Positions 52,871-61,427 of a stretch of DNA of 64,000 nucleotides are shown piece after piece; position 1 is the first letter of the stretch; every line of letters begins with the position of its first letter. The position numbers were made by a program, and so were the translations under genes. Under the pieces are notes generated by a model. That model worked only from the letters and a program-made list of their open reading frames with translations. It did no database searches and was not told the DNA's origin. This stretch comes from Kitasatospora setae KM-6054 (lineage in GTDB: Bacteria > Actinomycetota > Actinomycetes > Streptomycetales > Streptomycetaceae). Location of the stretch: contig NC_016109.1 in assembly GCF_000269985.1 (NCBI RefSeq), forward strand, positions 3,348,001-3,412,000, read 5' to 3'.

Positions 52871-54382
52871 TTGACCGACCATCAGAGTGCGCCGCGCCGG
52901 ACCCGTTCGGCGTCCTGGCGGCGGCTCAGTTCGCTGCGGGTCCGGCTGATCGCGGTGTTCGCCGCGGTGGCCCTGGTCACCGCCGTCTCCGCGTCCGGCA
53001 TCGCCTACTGGCTGAACCGCGACGCGGTGCTCAAGCGCGCCCAGAACTCGGCGCTGAACGACTTCCGGGACTCGCTGACCCGGAACGTCACGGTGCTGCC
53101 GCTGAAGCCGAACTGCCAGGACCTGCACGCGCTGGCCGCCCAGGTGGCCAGCTCCGGGCTGGCCTACGACGTGGTGGTGGTCGACGACTCGGTGCCGGGC
53201 TGCACCGCGTCCTCCGACCCGATCGCGTTCGGCCAGCGCCAGATACCGGCGGCGCTGGCCGCCGCGGTGAACAAGCCGCGCGAGACCGGGCCCGGCAACC
53301 CGTACGAGTACCACCTGTACTGGCAGCGGGTGAACCTGGCCGGGCCGTACGTGGTCGGCGGGACGCGGATCGTGCCGGGCGGGCCGACCGCCTACATGTT
53401 CAAGTCGCTGCAGAACGAGCGGGCCGACCTGAACACCCTCGGCTGGTCGCTGGCGATCGCCACCCTGCTCGCCCTGGTCGGCTCGGCGCTGCTCGCCCAG
53501 GCCGCCTCGGCGACCGTGCTGCGGCCGGTGCGCCGGCTCGGGGACGCCGCCCGGCGGCTCGGCGAGGGCAAGCTGGACACCCGGCTCGACGTCGAGGGCA
53601 ACGACGAACTCGCCGACCTGGCACGGACGTTCAACCGCACCGCGGAGTCGCTCTCGGACCAGGTCGCCGAACTGAGCGCGCGCGAGGCGCAGTCCCGCCG
53701 GTTCGTCGCCGACATGTCGCACGAGCTGCGCACCCCGCTGACCGCGATGACCGCCGTCACCGACATCCTGGAGGACGAGGCCGACGCGCTCGACCCGATG
53801 ATCGAGCCGGCCGTGCGGATCGTGGTCTCCGAGACCCGGCGGCTGTCCGACCTGGTGGAGAACCTGATGGAGGTGACCCGGTTCGACGCGGGCACCGCCA
53901 AGCTGGTCGCCGACGAGGTCGACATGGCCGACCTGATCATGTCCTGCATCGACGGCCGGGCCTGGTACGACGCGGTCGACCTGGACGCCCCGCGCGGCAT
54001 CCTGGCCGTCGTCGACCCGCGCCGCCTCGACGTGGTCTTCGCCAACCTGATCGGCAACGCGCTCAAGCACGGCGGCTCCCCGGTCCGGGTGCGGGTCCGC
54101 CAGGACGACGAGGCGCACACCGTGGTCGTCTCGGTCTCCGACGGCGGCCCCGGCATCCCGGAGGACGTCCTCCCGCACGTCTTCGACCGCTTCTACAAGG
54201 CCGACAAGGGCCGGGCCCGGTCCGAGGGCAGCGGCCTTGGCCTGTCCATCGCCGAGGCCAACGCCCGGATCCACGGCGGCGACATCACCGCCGCGAACAA
54301 CCCGGACGGGGTCGGCGCGGTCTTCACCCTCACCCTGCCGCTCACCCAGCCGCCCGCCCCCGAGCCGGAGGACGCCCGATGA
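52871..54382 (+). CDS. afsQ2: Sensor histidine kinase AfsQ2
   Basis: Membrane sensor kinase for AfsQ1. The product has a first membrane span (LIAVFAAVALVTAVSASGIA), an extracytoplasmic sensor of about 150 aa with two cysteines (NCQD, PGCTA), a second span (LAIATLLALVGSALLAQAA), a HAMP linker, the dimerisation/phosphoacceptor box FVADMSHELRTPL (His284) and the ATPase domain (NLIGNALKHG, DGGPGIP, GSGLGLSIA). The start is uncertain: TTG 52871 follows the afsQ1 stop by 28 nt, while an upstream GTG at 52811 would overlap afsQ1. The next gene overlaps its stop (ATGA). Confidence 0.92.
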   Translation: MTDHQSAPRRTRSASWRRLSSLRVRLIAVFAAVALVTAVSASGIAYWLNRDAVLKRAQNSALNDFRDSLTRNVTVLPLKPNCQDLHALAAQVASSGLAYDVVVVDDSVPGCTASSDPIAFGQRQIPAALAAAVNKPRETGPGNPYEYHLYWQRVNLAGPYVVGGTRIVPGGPTAYMFKSLQNERADLNTLGWSLAIATLLALVGSALLAQAASATVLRPVRRLGDAARRLGEGKLDTRLDVEGNDELADLARTFNRTAESLSDQVAELSAREAQSRRFVADMSHELRTPLTAMTAVTDILEDEADALDPMIEPAVRIVVSETRRLSDLVENLMEVTRFDAGTAKLVADEVDMADLIMSCIDGRAWYDAVDLDAPRGILAVVDPRRLDVVFANLIGNALKHGGSPVRVRVRQDDEAHTVVVSVSDGGPGIPEDVLPHVFDRFYKADKGRARSEGSGLGLSIAEANARIHGGDITAANNPDGVGAVFTLTLPLTQPPAPEPEDAR

Positions 54383-54714
54383 CCGCCCGCCGCACCCTCG
54401 CCCTGCTGGCCGGCGCGCTGCTCGCCCCCGCCCTGCTGACCGGCTGCGGCATCCGCGCCACCGAGGTCCCCGTCGACGCGGGCGCCCCGGCCAGCCGCAC
54501 CGCCTGCCCGAACGAGCTCCAGGTGCCGATGGCCCCCGAGCCCACCGACCCGCCCACCCCGCAGGCCGCCCCGACCCCCACCAGGTCGGCGGCCACCGGC
54601 AAGCCGGCCGCCGCCGCGTCCGGCTCCGCCGCGTCGGCGTCCGCGTCCCCGACCCCGGCCGTCACGGCGACCGGCGGCGCCTTCGTCGCCCCGTCGCCCA
54701 GCCACTGCCCCTGA
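54379..54714 (+). CDS. Lipoprotein of the afsQ operon
   Basis: A 111-aa lipoprotein (LLTGC, Cys23) whose mature part is mostly a Pro/Thr/Ala/Ser-rich linker with two further cysteines (ACPNE and the terminal HCP). It overlaps afsQ2 by 4 nt, so it is translationally coupled to the kinase. The arrangement of regulator, kinase and lipoprotein recalls the cse and other streptomycete systems in which the lipoprotein modulates the kinase; that role here is inference. Confidence 0.75.
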   Translation: MTARRTLALLAGALLAPALLTGCGIRATEVPVDAGAPASRTACPNELQVPMAPEPTDPPTPQAAPTPTRSAATGKPAAAASGSAASASASPTPAVTATGGAFVAPSPSHCP

Positions 54715-54765
54715 GAAACCCGCGCCCCGGGAACCGCTCCCGGCGGGGGCCGCGTCCTCCGGGGT

Positions 54766-55437
54766 GTGCACACCACCGCACCCACCACACCCGTCGACCC
54801 CGGGAGCGCCGACCGGCCGCGCCGCGGGCGGGCGGTGCCGTACCGGTTCCGGGTCGCGGCCCGGGTGCTGCTGGGCGTGCTGGTGCTGGTGCTGGGCTGG
54901 CTGAGCCTGCGACCGGCGGCGGCGGCCTGGACCGCCCCGCCGAACCTCGACCCGCTCTCCTCGGTGCGCGAGGCGTTCGCGCTCGACGCCCGGGCCGCCG
55001 TCCACCGGCTCGCCTCCGGGATGCTGCCGCTCGCCCCGCTCGGGGTGCTGCTGCCGCTGGCGGTGGGTTCGCCGGCCCGGGCCTGGCTGCCGTCCTTCCT
55101 GCGGGCGACCGGCGCGGCCGCCCTGCTGGGCACCGCGCTGGAGATCCTGGAGGGCGTGGCGCCGGGCCACGTGCTGGACGTGGACGACGTGCTGCTCGGC
55201 ACGGCGGGCGCGGCGCTGGCCCACCTGCTGCTGGTGCCGCCGCTGCGCGCCCTGGAGCGGCGCCGGGCGGCCGCGGCCGCCGGGCCGGCCGCCGGGCCCG
55301 CGGTGACGCCGGATCAGGTGACACCGGATCCGGTGACGCCGTTCGAGGACGCGGACGACCGGGGCCGGACCCGCCCGCGCCCCGTCCCGTCCGCCGCGCT
55401 GTCGGTGCTCGGCTCGACGGCCGCACCGCGCGGCTGA
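54766..55437 (+). CDS. VanZ-like membrane protein
   Basis: The 223-aa product has four predicted membrane spans and the VanZ pattern: ASGMLPLAPLGVLLPLAVG, TALEILEGVAPGHVLDVDDV with the acidic ExxQ/DxxD-like loop, then LLGTAGAALAHLL. The tail is a disordered Pro/Asp-rich region. VanZ-like proteins affect sensitivity to glycopeptides in some bacteria but have no defined chemistry. GTG 54766 was used; GTG 54764 is out of frame. Confidence 0.75.
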   Translation: MHTTAPTTPVDPGSADRPRRGRAVPYRFRVAARVLLGVLVLVLGWLSLRPAAAAWTAPPNLDPLSSVREAFALDARAAVHRLASGMLPLAPLGVLLPLAVGSPARAWLPSFLRATGAAALLGTALEILEGVAPGHVLDVDDVLLGTAGAALAHLLLVPPLRALERRRAAAAAGPAAGPAVTPDQVTPDPVTPFEDADDRGRTRPRPVPSAALSVLGSTAAPRG

Positions 55438-55502
55438 GCGCCCGTACCCTCCGTGCCCCGCCGCTCACCCCGGTCCGGTGCGATCCGGTCCGGTCGCGGA
55501 CG

Positions 55503-55544
55503 CGCCACCGCCCGCCCGGAGACGCTTCCGGACGGGCGGTGGCG
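55503..55544. terminator. Terminator between the VanZ-like gene and a lipoprotein gene
   Basis: CGCCACCGCCCG pairs perfectly with CGGGCGGTGGCG (12 bp), with an inner CCGG/CCGG helix in the 18-nt loop. It lies between convergent genes. Confidence 0.65.
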
Positions 55545-55561
55545 GGGGCGGCGCGGCCGGG

Positions 55562-56377
55562 TCAGTGGCCGAGCAGCGTCTTCAGGTCGATGGCGCCCGC
55601 CGGGGCGGCGGCCTGCACCGGCTTGTCGAAGTCGGAGAACTTCATGGTGCCGTTCTCCTTGCTCTCCAGCGAGAGCAGGTAGGGCTCGCCCTGGTTGGCG
55701 ATGGCGGCGTCGGTGCTGGTGCCGTCGGAGCTCATGTTGATGATCACCGCGTCGAGGCCGGCGACCTTCTTGCTGCCCTTCAGGGTGCCCTTGTCGTCCG
55801 GGGCGCCCTCGTCGGTCAGGCCGACGTGCTTCTGGATCTGCAGGCCCAGGTCGCAGTAGGCGGCGTACTCGGCGACCTCGGCGCTGTCGCCGGCGGCGAT
55901 CCACTTGCCGCCGGCCGCGGTGACGGCGGCGCCGCCCGCCGGGACCAGGACCTTGAGGAACTCGGTGTCCGGCTTGACCCACACCTTGCCGCCGGTGCGC
56001 AGCAGGTCGGCCTTGCCCTTGCCCTTGGCCGTGACGGTGCCGGCGCAGTTGCCCGAGCCGTCGGCGGCCAGGACGGCGCTCAGGTCGCCGTCCGCGGAGG
56101 AGACGGTGAAGTCCACCTTGACGCTCTTCAGCTTGGCGCCGGCGGCCTGCGACTTCTTGAGGATCTCCGGCACGGTCAGCTTCTCCAGCCCGCCGGGCGC
56201 GCCCGCGGCGGCGGGGGCGGGGGCGGCGGCGGCGCCACCGGAAGCGGCGGCCGAGGCGGGGGCGGAGGCGGCGGGAGCGGAGTCGCCCTTCTTGCCGCTG
56301 TCGGAGCCGCAGGCCGTCAGGCCGGTGACACCGAGAACGGAGAGCACGGTGACGGCCAGCAGCCGGTTCGCACGCAT
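55562..56377 (-). CDS. LppX/LprG-like lipoprotein
   Basis: The 271-aa product has a lipoprotein signal (LTAC, Cys23), an Ala/Ser/Pro-rich linker to about residue 62, and a beta-rich domain that begins VPEILKKSQAAGAKLKSVKVDF. This start, followed by VSSADGDLSAVL and later WVKPDTEFLKVLV, resembles the LppX_LprAFG fold, a half-barrel that carries lipids in mycobacteria. Ligand binding in this organism is untested. AAGGA lies 9 nt before the ATG. A direct repeat upstream may regulate it. Confidence 0.7.
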   Translation of the reverse strand: MRANRLLAVTVLSVLGVTGLTACGSDSGKKGDSAPAASAPASAAASGGAAAAPAPAAAGAPGGLEKLTVPEILKKSQAAGAKLKSVKVDFTVSSADGDLSAVLAADGSGNCAGTVTAKGKGKADLLRTGGKVWVKPDTEFLKVLVPAGGAAVTAAGGKWIAAGDSAEVAEYAAYCDLGLQIQKHVGLTDEGAPDDKGTLKGSKKVAGLDAVIINMSSDGTSTDAAIANQGEPYLLSLESKENGTMKFSDFDKPVQAAAPAGAIDLKTLLGH

Positions 56378-56692
56378 CAGAATCTGTCCTTGTTCTTATG
56401 AATCTCTTATGAGATCGATGGCGCGAGTCTCCCAGCCGCCGCTGACGCCTCCGGCGGCACCTCCGACTTCCTTACCGCTCTTTTACGTTTCCTTGACCGA
56501 TGCCCCGCCGGCGACCCGCCAACCTCGGGGTGCCCCCGGAGCCGACCCTGATCCCGGCATCCCCCTGGACGGGTAGCCGCCCGGGGCCGGGATCGCCATC
56601 ACGGCGGACGCGAAAGCCCAGGTCACGGCGGCAGGATGGAACCATCACCCCGGACGGACGGACCGCCCGGGACGCACTCCTCGGAGGAGACG
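56378..56692. other. Intergenic region with an 11-bp-period direct repeat
   Basis: This 315-bp gap has no supported gene. Next to the lipoprotein start, TCTTATGA occurs twice (56394-56401 and 56405-56412), with starts exactly 11 bp apart, the spacing typical of OmpR/PhoP-type regulator boxes. A T-rich run (about 56468-56490) is unusually AT-rich. The rest shows nothing recognisable. Confidence 0.45.
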
Positions 56693-56875
56693 ATGAGCAG
56701 CCTCGCCCGCCCCCGCCACCACCGCGTCATCGCCGGCGTCTGCGCCGGCATCGCCCGGCGCTTCGGGCTCACCCCGTGGACGGTCCGGGTGATCTTCCTG
56801 GTGTCCTGCCTGCTGCCCGGCCCGCAGTTCCTGATCTACCTCGCGCTGTGGCTGCTGCTCCCCCAGGAGCCGTGA
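56693..56875 (+). CDS. PspC-domain membrane protein
   Basis: A 60-aa protein consisting of one PspC domain: an N-terminal RHHRVIAGVCAGIARRFGL, then TPWTVRVIFLVSCLLPGP and a final membrane helix. PspC proteins sense or respond to membrane stress. A strong GGAGGAG ribosome-binding site precedes ATG 56693; an in-frame ATG at 56636 lacks one. It stands alone. Confidence 0.85.
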   Translation: MSSLARPRHHRVIAGVCAGIARRFGLTPWTVRVIFLVSCLLPGPQFLIYLALWLLLPQEP

Positions 56876-57197
56876 GCCCCGCCCGGACCACCCGCGCCGG
56901 ACCGCACCCCGCCCACGCCACCCCGGCCGACGCCGCCTCCCCCCGGACGGGCTGGAACCGGGCAGCGCGCCGAGCACCCTGGAAGGCGTCGCCGCCGACC
57001 CGGACGGGATGGACGCCGCCGAGCGCCGGGAGTTCGCCCGGGCGCTGGAGCGGATCGGCGCGGACGAGCCGCCCGAGGTCAGGCAGTGGCCGCGCGCTGC
57101 CCGACCGGCCGGGCCTCCACGGCCGAGGCCGGACACGGCGGAGGGCCGCCCCGCGGATCGCGGGACGGCCCTGCGTCGTACGGCGGCCGGTCGGCCG
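56876..57197. other. Gap with a possible coding remnant
   Basis: No supported gene. One plus-strand frame (about 56950-57087) reads STLEGVAADPDGMDAAERRE and continues FARALERIGADEPPEVRQ, which looks protein-like but has no upstream start with a ribosome-binding site and no family I know. A hairpin at 57143-57171 (GGGCCG-C-CCCGCG with its partner, GAT loop) probably ends the secreted-protein gene on the minus strand. Confidence 0.4.
57143..57171 (-). terminator. Terminator of the Gly/Pro-rich secreted protein gene
   Basis: GGGCCGCCCCGCG and CGCGGGACGGCCC pair over 13 positions with one mismatch around a GAT loop, 27 nt after the stop at 57198. Confidence 0.55.
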
Positions 57198-57692
57198 TCA
57201 GCCGCCCAGGCCCGGGAGGCTGGGCAGGCCGGGGGCGCCGCCGCCGGTCGGGGAGAGGCTGCTCAGGGTGCCGACCACGCCGCCGACCGGGGTCTTGGAG
57301 AGGCCCTGGCCGCCGGGAACGGAGTCCAGGCCGCCGACCCGGTTGGCCGCGGCGGGCGCCGGGGCGCCCTGCGGGCCGTCCACGCCGCCCGGGCCGACCT
57401 GCTCGGCGACCGGCGGGGCCTGCTCCCCGGCCGGGGCCGGGGCGGGGGCGGCGGCCGGGGCGCCGGCGGTCGGGTTGAGCGTGCCGGTCACGGTGCCGAG
57501 CTGGTCGCCGCCGGGGAGCTTGCTCACCGCGCCGGTGGCCGCGCCGGTCACCCCGGGGTTGGTGAGCGCGCTGGTCGGCAGTCCGAGGCCGCCGGGGGCG
57601 ACCGGCGCCGCGGCGGCCGAGCCGGCGGCGACGGCGGCGAAGGCGACGCCGAGCGCGGCGGTGCCGGCGGCCTTGAGAGTGGCCTGCTTCAT
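57198..57692 (-). CDS. Secreted Ala/Gly/Pro-rich protein
   Basis: A 164-aa protein with a clear signal peptide (ALGVAFAAVAAGSAAAA cleavage region near residue 29) and a low-complexity mature part rich in Gly, Pro and Ala, ending in GGAPGLPSLPGLGG. It has no known domain. GAGGAC is 8 nt before ATG 57692. Similar short secreted proteins are common and unassigned in streptomycetes. It is downstream of add on the same strand with 214 bp between. Confidence 0.6.
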   Translation of the reverse strand: MKQATLKAAGTAALGVAFAAVAAGSAAAAPVAPGGLGLPTSALTNPGVTGAATGAVSKLPGGDQLGTVTGTLNPTAGAPAAAPAPAPAGEQAPPVAEQVGPGGVDGPQGAPAPAAANRVGGLDSVPGGQGLSKTPVGGVVGTLSSLSPTGGGAPGLPSLPGLGG

Positions 57693-57906
57693 GTGTGCGT
57701 CCTCAGTCCTGGTCGGGCCGGTGCGCCGGCGGACGCCCAGGGGGTTGGGGGACGTCGCCGTCACACCGAGTCAGCAGTGACCGGCCCACCGTAGTGAGCC
57801 GCCCCCGGGCCGTTCAAAATCCGGCCACTCCGGAGAGTGATAAGTCCGACCATCGCCCCGGACGCCGCACCGCTCATCCGATCAGCCCTCGGCCCGGCCC
57901 GCCCGT

Positions 57907-59055
57907 TCAGCCGCGCGGGCCGAACAGCCACTCCGCCTTCAGCTCGGCGTACCCGGGCTTGATCACGTCGCTGATCATCGCCAGCCGCTCGTCGAACGGC
58001 AGGAACGCCGACTTCATCGCGTTGACGGTGAACCACTCCAGGTCCGCCAGGGTGTACCCGAAGGCGTCCACCAGGTGCGCGAACTCGCGGCTCATCGAGG
58101 TGCCGCTCATCAGCCGGTTGTCGGTGTTGACGGTGACCCGGAACTTCAGCCGGGCCAGCAGCCCGATCGGGTGCTCGGCGTACGAGGCGGCCGCGCCGGT
58201 CTGCAGGTTGGAGGTGGGGCACATCTCCAGCGGGACCCGCTTGTCCCGGACGTAGGCGGCCAGCCGGCCGAGCCCCACCGCGCCGTCCTCGCCGACCGTG
58301 ATGTCGTCCACGATCCGCACGCCGTGGCCGAGCCGGTCCGCGCCGCAGCACTGCAGCGCCTCCCAGATCGACGGCAGGCCGAACGCCTCGCCCGCGTGGA
58401 TGGTGAAGTGGTTGTTCTCGCCCTTGAGGTAGTCGAACGCGGCCTGGTGCCGGGTCGGCGGGTGGCCCGCCTCGGCGCCGGCGATGTCGAAGCCGACCAC
58501 GCCGCGGTCGCGGTGGCGGTTGGCCAGTTCGGCGATCTCCTGCGAGCGGGCGGCGTGCCGCATCGCGGTCAGCAGCGTCCCGACCCGGATCCGGCGGCCG
58601 CGCACCCGGGCGTTCGCCTCGCCGAGCCGGAAGCCCTCGTTGACCGCCTCGACCACCTCGTCCAGGCTCAGCCCGGCCTCCAGGTGCTGCTCCGGCGCGT
58701 ACCGCACCTCGGCGTACACCACCCCGTCGGCGGCCAGGTCCTCGGCGCAGTCCGCCGCGACCCGCACGAGCGCGGCCCGGGTCTGCATCACCGCGCAGGT
58801 GTGCGCGAAGGTCTCCAGGTACCGCTCCAGCGAGCCGGAGTCGGCGGCCGCCCGGAACCACTCCCCGAGCTCCTTCGGGTCGGCGGTCGGCAGCCCCGCG
58901 TAGCCGCAGTCGGCGGCCAGTTCGACGACCGTCTCCGGCCGCAGCCCGCCGTCCAGGTGGTCGTGCAGCAGCACCTTCGGCGCGCGGGCGATCTGCTCGG
59001 ACGTGGGGACGCGCGGGCCCGTGGCACCCGCGAAGGCGGCGATCTGCTTCTCCAT
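57907..59055 (-). CDS. add: Adenosine deaminase
   Basis: Converts adenosine and deoxyadenosine to inosine and deoxyinosine, feeding the purine phosphorylase. The 382-aa product has the zinc ligands in HDHLDGG (His31, His33) and the IHAGEAFG motif with the catalytic Glu. The usual TDDP motif near the C-terminus reads NTDNRLMS, as I recall for the streptomycete form. The start is probably leaderless: TATGCT is 6 nt before ATG 59055 (minus strand), preceded by CTACGCGCGTAG. Confidence 0.95.
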   Translation of the reverse strand: MEKQIAAFAGATGPRVPTSEQIARAPKVLLHDHLDGGLRPETVVELAADCGYAGLPTADPKELGEWFRAAADSGSLERYLETFAHTCAVMQTRAALVRVAADCAEDLAADGVVYAEVRYAPEQHLEAGLSLDEVVEAVNEGFRLGEANARVRGRRIRVGTLLTAMRHAARSQEIAELANRHRDRGVVGFDIAGAEAGHPPTRHQAAFDYLKGENNHFTIHAGEAFGLPSIWEALQCCGADRLGHGVRIVDDITVGEDGAVGLGRLAAYVRDKRVPLEMCPTSNLQTGAAASYAEHPIGLLARLKFRVTVNTDNRLMSGTSMSREFAHLVDAFGYTLADLEWFTVNAMKSAFLPFDERLAMISDVIKPGYAELKAEWLFGPRG

Positions 59056-59061
59056 TGCCGG

Positions 59062-59082
59062 AGCATATACCTACGCGCGTAG
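59062..59082 (-). promoter_or_regulatory. add promoter with CTACGCGCGTAG operator
   Basis: On the minus strand CTACGCGCGTAG (59082-59071) is followed by GTA and the -10 box TATGCT (59067-59062), which ends 6 nt before the ATG at 59055. The arrangement copies that of deoC. Confidence 0.75.
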
Positions 59083-59149
59083 AACGCCTACCGCCACGCC
59101 GCCTCCCTCCCGCTCTCCCCGCGCAGCGGACCCCGCCCCCGAAGGCTGC

Positions 59150-60106
59150 CTAGTCGTGCGCCAGGATGCTCCCCCGCCGCGAGAGCACGAAGTCGCGGAA
59201 GGCCGCCGCCGGCGGCGTGAGCGGCCGGTTCGCGAGCCAGGCCAGGCCGATCGCGCGGCGGGTGCGGGGGGCGGTGACCTCCAGTTCGACGACGCCGGGG
59301 CGGGGGACCAGCGCCGGCGGGAGGAGGGAGACGCCGAGGCCGGCGGCGACCAGGCCGCGCAGGGTCTCGACCTCCTCGCCCTCGAAGGCGATCCGCGGGG
59401 TGAACCCGGCCTCGGCGCAGAAGCCCTCCATGATGTGGCGCAGCCCGTACCCCTCCTCGACGGTCACCCAGCTGTCCTCGGCGACCTCGGCGAGCCGGAT
59501 CCGGCGGCGGCCCGCGAGGCGGTGCTCGGCGGGGACGGTGAGGTAGAGCCGCTGCTCGTCGAGCGGGCGCGAGACGAGGTCGGGCGCGTCGGGGATCGGG
59601 GAGACCAGGCAGAGGTCGAGCTCGCCGGCCCGCAGGCGCTCCAGCATCGCGGAGACGTGGTCCTGGACGAGCTGGAACCGCACCCGGGGGTGTCCGGTCC
59701 GGAAACCGCGCAGCAGCGCGGGCACCGCGTCGGTGCCCATGGTGTGCAGGAAGCCGAAGGCGACCCGGCCGGCCGCCGGGTCGGCCTCGGCCCGGGCGGC
59801 CTCGACGCCGCGCTCGACCTCGGCCAGAGCGCGTTCGACGGCGTCCAGCAGGATCCGGCCGGCCCGGGTGAGCCGGACGGCGCGGCCCTGGCGGGCGAGC
59901 AGGTCGACGCCGAGCTCGGCCTCCAGCCGGGCGACGGCGCGCGAGAGGGTGGGCTGCGGCCTGCCGAGCAGCTGGGCGGCCTGGGTGACGTGCTCCAGCC
60001 GGGCGACGGCCGCGAACTCGGCCAACTGCGGTGCGAGCACCGTCACATCGGCGTCCGGGCCGAGTTCGGCGAGGCGGACGGGCCCGGAGCTGCTCTCATG
60101 CGTCAC
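59150..60106 (-). CDS. LysR-family transcriptional regulator
   Basis: A 318-aa LysR regulator: helix-turn-helix LAEFAAVARLEHVTQAAQLL, then RPQPTLSRAVARLEAELGVD, and a substrate-binding domain (VAFGFLHTMGTDAVPALLRG, LVAAGLGVSLLPPALV). GTG 60106 starts the family-like sequence; the frame continues upstream into the divergent promoter. A typical T-N11-A inverted repeat lies between it and the MFS gene, so it probably controls that exporter. Confidence 0.88.
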   Translation of the reverse strand: MTHESSSGPVRLAELGPDADVTVLAPQLAEFAAVARLEHVTQAAQLLGRPQPTLSRAVARLEAELGVDLLARQGRAVRLTRAGRILLDAVERALAEVERGVEAARAEADPAAGRVAFGFLHTMGTDAVPALLRGFRTGHPRVRFQLVQDHVSAMLERLRAGELDLCLVSPIPDAPDLVSRPLDEQRLYLTVPAEHRLAGRRRIRLAEVAEDSWVTVEEGYGLRHIMEGFCAEAGFTPRIAFEGEEVETLRGLVAAGLGVSLLPPALVPRPGVVELEVTAPRTRRAIGLAWLANRPLTPPAAAFRDFVLSRRGSILAHD

Positions 60107-60125
60107 GGCATGAATGATCCCGCAT

Positions 60126-60144
60126 TGATGCATTGGACGCATCA
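60126..60144. promoter_or_regulatory. LysR-type operator
   Basis: TGATGC-ATTGGAC-GCATCA is a 19-bp inverted repeat with 6-bp arms, of the T-N11-A class, in the 64-bp divergent gap. It lies about 14 bp upstream of the -10 box TAGCGT (60158-60163) of the MFS gene, which is 7 nt before its ATG (leaderless). Confidence 0.7.
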
Positions 60145-60170
60145 GCCGCCCCGGTCCTAGCGTCGACGCC

Positions 60171-61427
60171 ATGCAGCCCGCCAGTACCGAGGCGTCCGCG
60201 CCCGCCCCCGTCCGCACTCCCGCCGACCTGCGCCTGCGCCCGGGCAGCCGGGACTTCCGCCGCGCCAACCTCGCCCTGTTCGCGGCCGGAGTGGCCACCT
60301 TCGTCCTGCTGTACTCGACCCAGGGCCTGCTGCCGCTGCTCTCCGCCGACCTCGGCCTGACGCCCGGCCAGGCCAGCTGGACGGCGTCCGCCGCCACCCT
60401 CGGGCTCGCGCTCGCGCTGCTCCCGGCCAGCGCCCTGTCCGACCGCTACGGGCGCACCGCGGTGATGACCGCGTCCACCCTCGCCGCCGCGCTGCTCGCG
60501 CTGGTCCTGCCGTTCGCCCCGGACCTCACCACCCTGGTGGTGCTGCGCGCCGTGCAGGGCGCGGCGCTCGCGGGGCTGCCCGCGACCGCGATGGCCTACC
60601 TCGCCGAGGAGGTGCACCCGGCGGCGCTGGCCTCCGCGATGGGCCTGTACGTGGCCGGGAACTCGATCGGCGGGATGGGCGGCCGGCTGGTCTCGGGCTG
60701 GGCCGGCGCCGCGTGGGGCTGGCGCTGGGGCCTCGCGGTCTCGGCCGGCCTGGCGCTGCTCGCCGCCCTGGCCTTCCGCGCCCTCGTCCCGCGCGCCCGG
60801 CACTTCCGCCGGGCGCCGGTCGACGCGCGGGCGCTGGCCGCGACCGTCTCGGGGCACCTGCGCGACCCGCTGCTGCTGCGGCTGTACGCGCTCGGGATGC
60901 TCTTCATGGCCGTCTTCGGCGCCGTCTACACCACCGTCGGCTACCGGCTCACGGCCGCGCCCTTCCACCTCCCGCAGTCGATCGCCGCGTCGGTCTTCGT
61001 GGTCTACCTGGTCGGCACCGCCTCCTCCGCCTCGGCGGGCCGGCTGACCGCCCGCTGGGGCCGCCGCGGCACCCTCTACCTGGCGATCTCCACCACCGCG
61101 GCCGGCCTGCTGCTCTCCCTCGCGGACTCGCTGGCCTGCACGGTCCTCGGCCTGGTCCTGATCACCGCCGGCTTCTTCGCCGGCCACGCCACCGCCTCCT
61201 CCTCGGTCGGCCGCACCGCCACCACCGGCCGCGCCCAGGCCTCCGCCCTCTACCTGATCGCCTACTACCTGGGCAACAGCCTCGGCGGCACCCTGGGCGC
61301 CGACGCCTACCACTCCACCGGCTGGCCGGGCACCGCCACCGTCGCCCTCACCGCGGTGGCCGGCGCGGCCGGCGTCACCCTCTACGCCACCCACCGCGCG
61401 CGAGGCGTCACTACACTTCAGACATGA
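60171..61427 (+). CDS. MFS transporter, drug-efflux type
   Basis: A 418-aa protein with 12 predicted membrane spans. The loop-2 motif SALSDRYGRTAVM and the second-half AGRLTARWGRRGTLYL match the major facilitator superfamily, in the group of YnfM/NepI-like efflux proteins. The likely function is export of a drug or metabolite. It is divergent from the LysR gene and overlaps the Uma2 gene by 4 nt. Confidence 0.88.
   Translation: MQPASTEASAPAPVRTPADLRLRPGSRDFRRANLALFAAGVATFVLLYSTQGLLPLLSADLGLTPGQASWTASAATLGLALALLPASALSDRYGRTAVMTASTLAAALLALVLPFAPDLTTLVVLRAVQGAALAGLPATAMAYLAEEVHPAALASAMGLYVAGNSIGGMGGRLVSGWAGAAWGWRWGLAVSAGLALLAALAFRALVPRARHFRRAPVDARALAATVSGHLRDPLLLRLYALGMLFMAVFGAVYTTVGYRLTAAPFHLPQSIAASVFVVYLVGTASSASAGRLTARWGRRGTLYLAISTTAAGLLLSLADSLACTVLGLVLITAGFFAGHATASSSVGRTATTGRAQASALYLIAYYLGNSLGGTLGADAYHSTGWPGTATVALTAVAGAAGVTLYATHRARGVTTLQT

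Noticed and set aside
56500..57780. A 426-codon plus-strand frame spanning the PspC gene and the secreted-protein gene.
   Set aside because: It is out of frame with the PspC domain and antisense to a gene with a signal peptide; composition is Pro/Arg-rich shadow.
58075..58150. NTDNRLMS in adenosine deaminase considered as a lost catalytic TDDP motif.
   Set aside because: The same TDN form is what I recall for intact streptomycete adenosine deaminases, and the zinc ligands and catalytic Glu are present.
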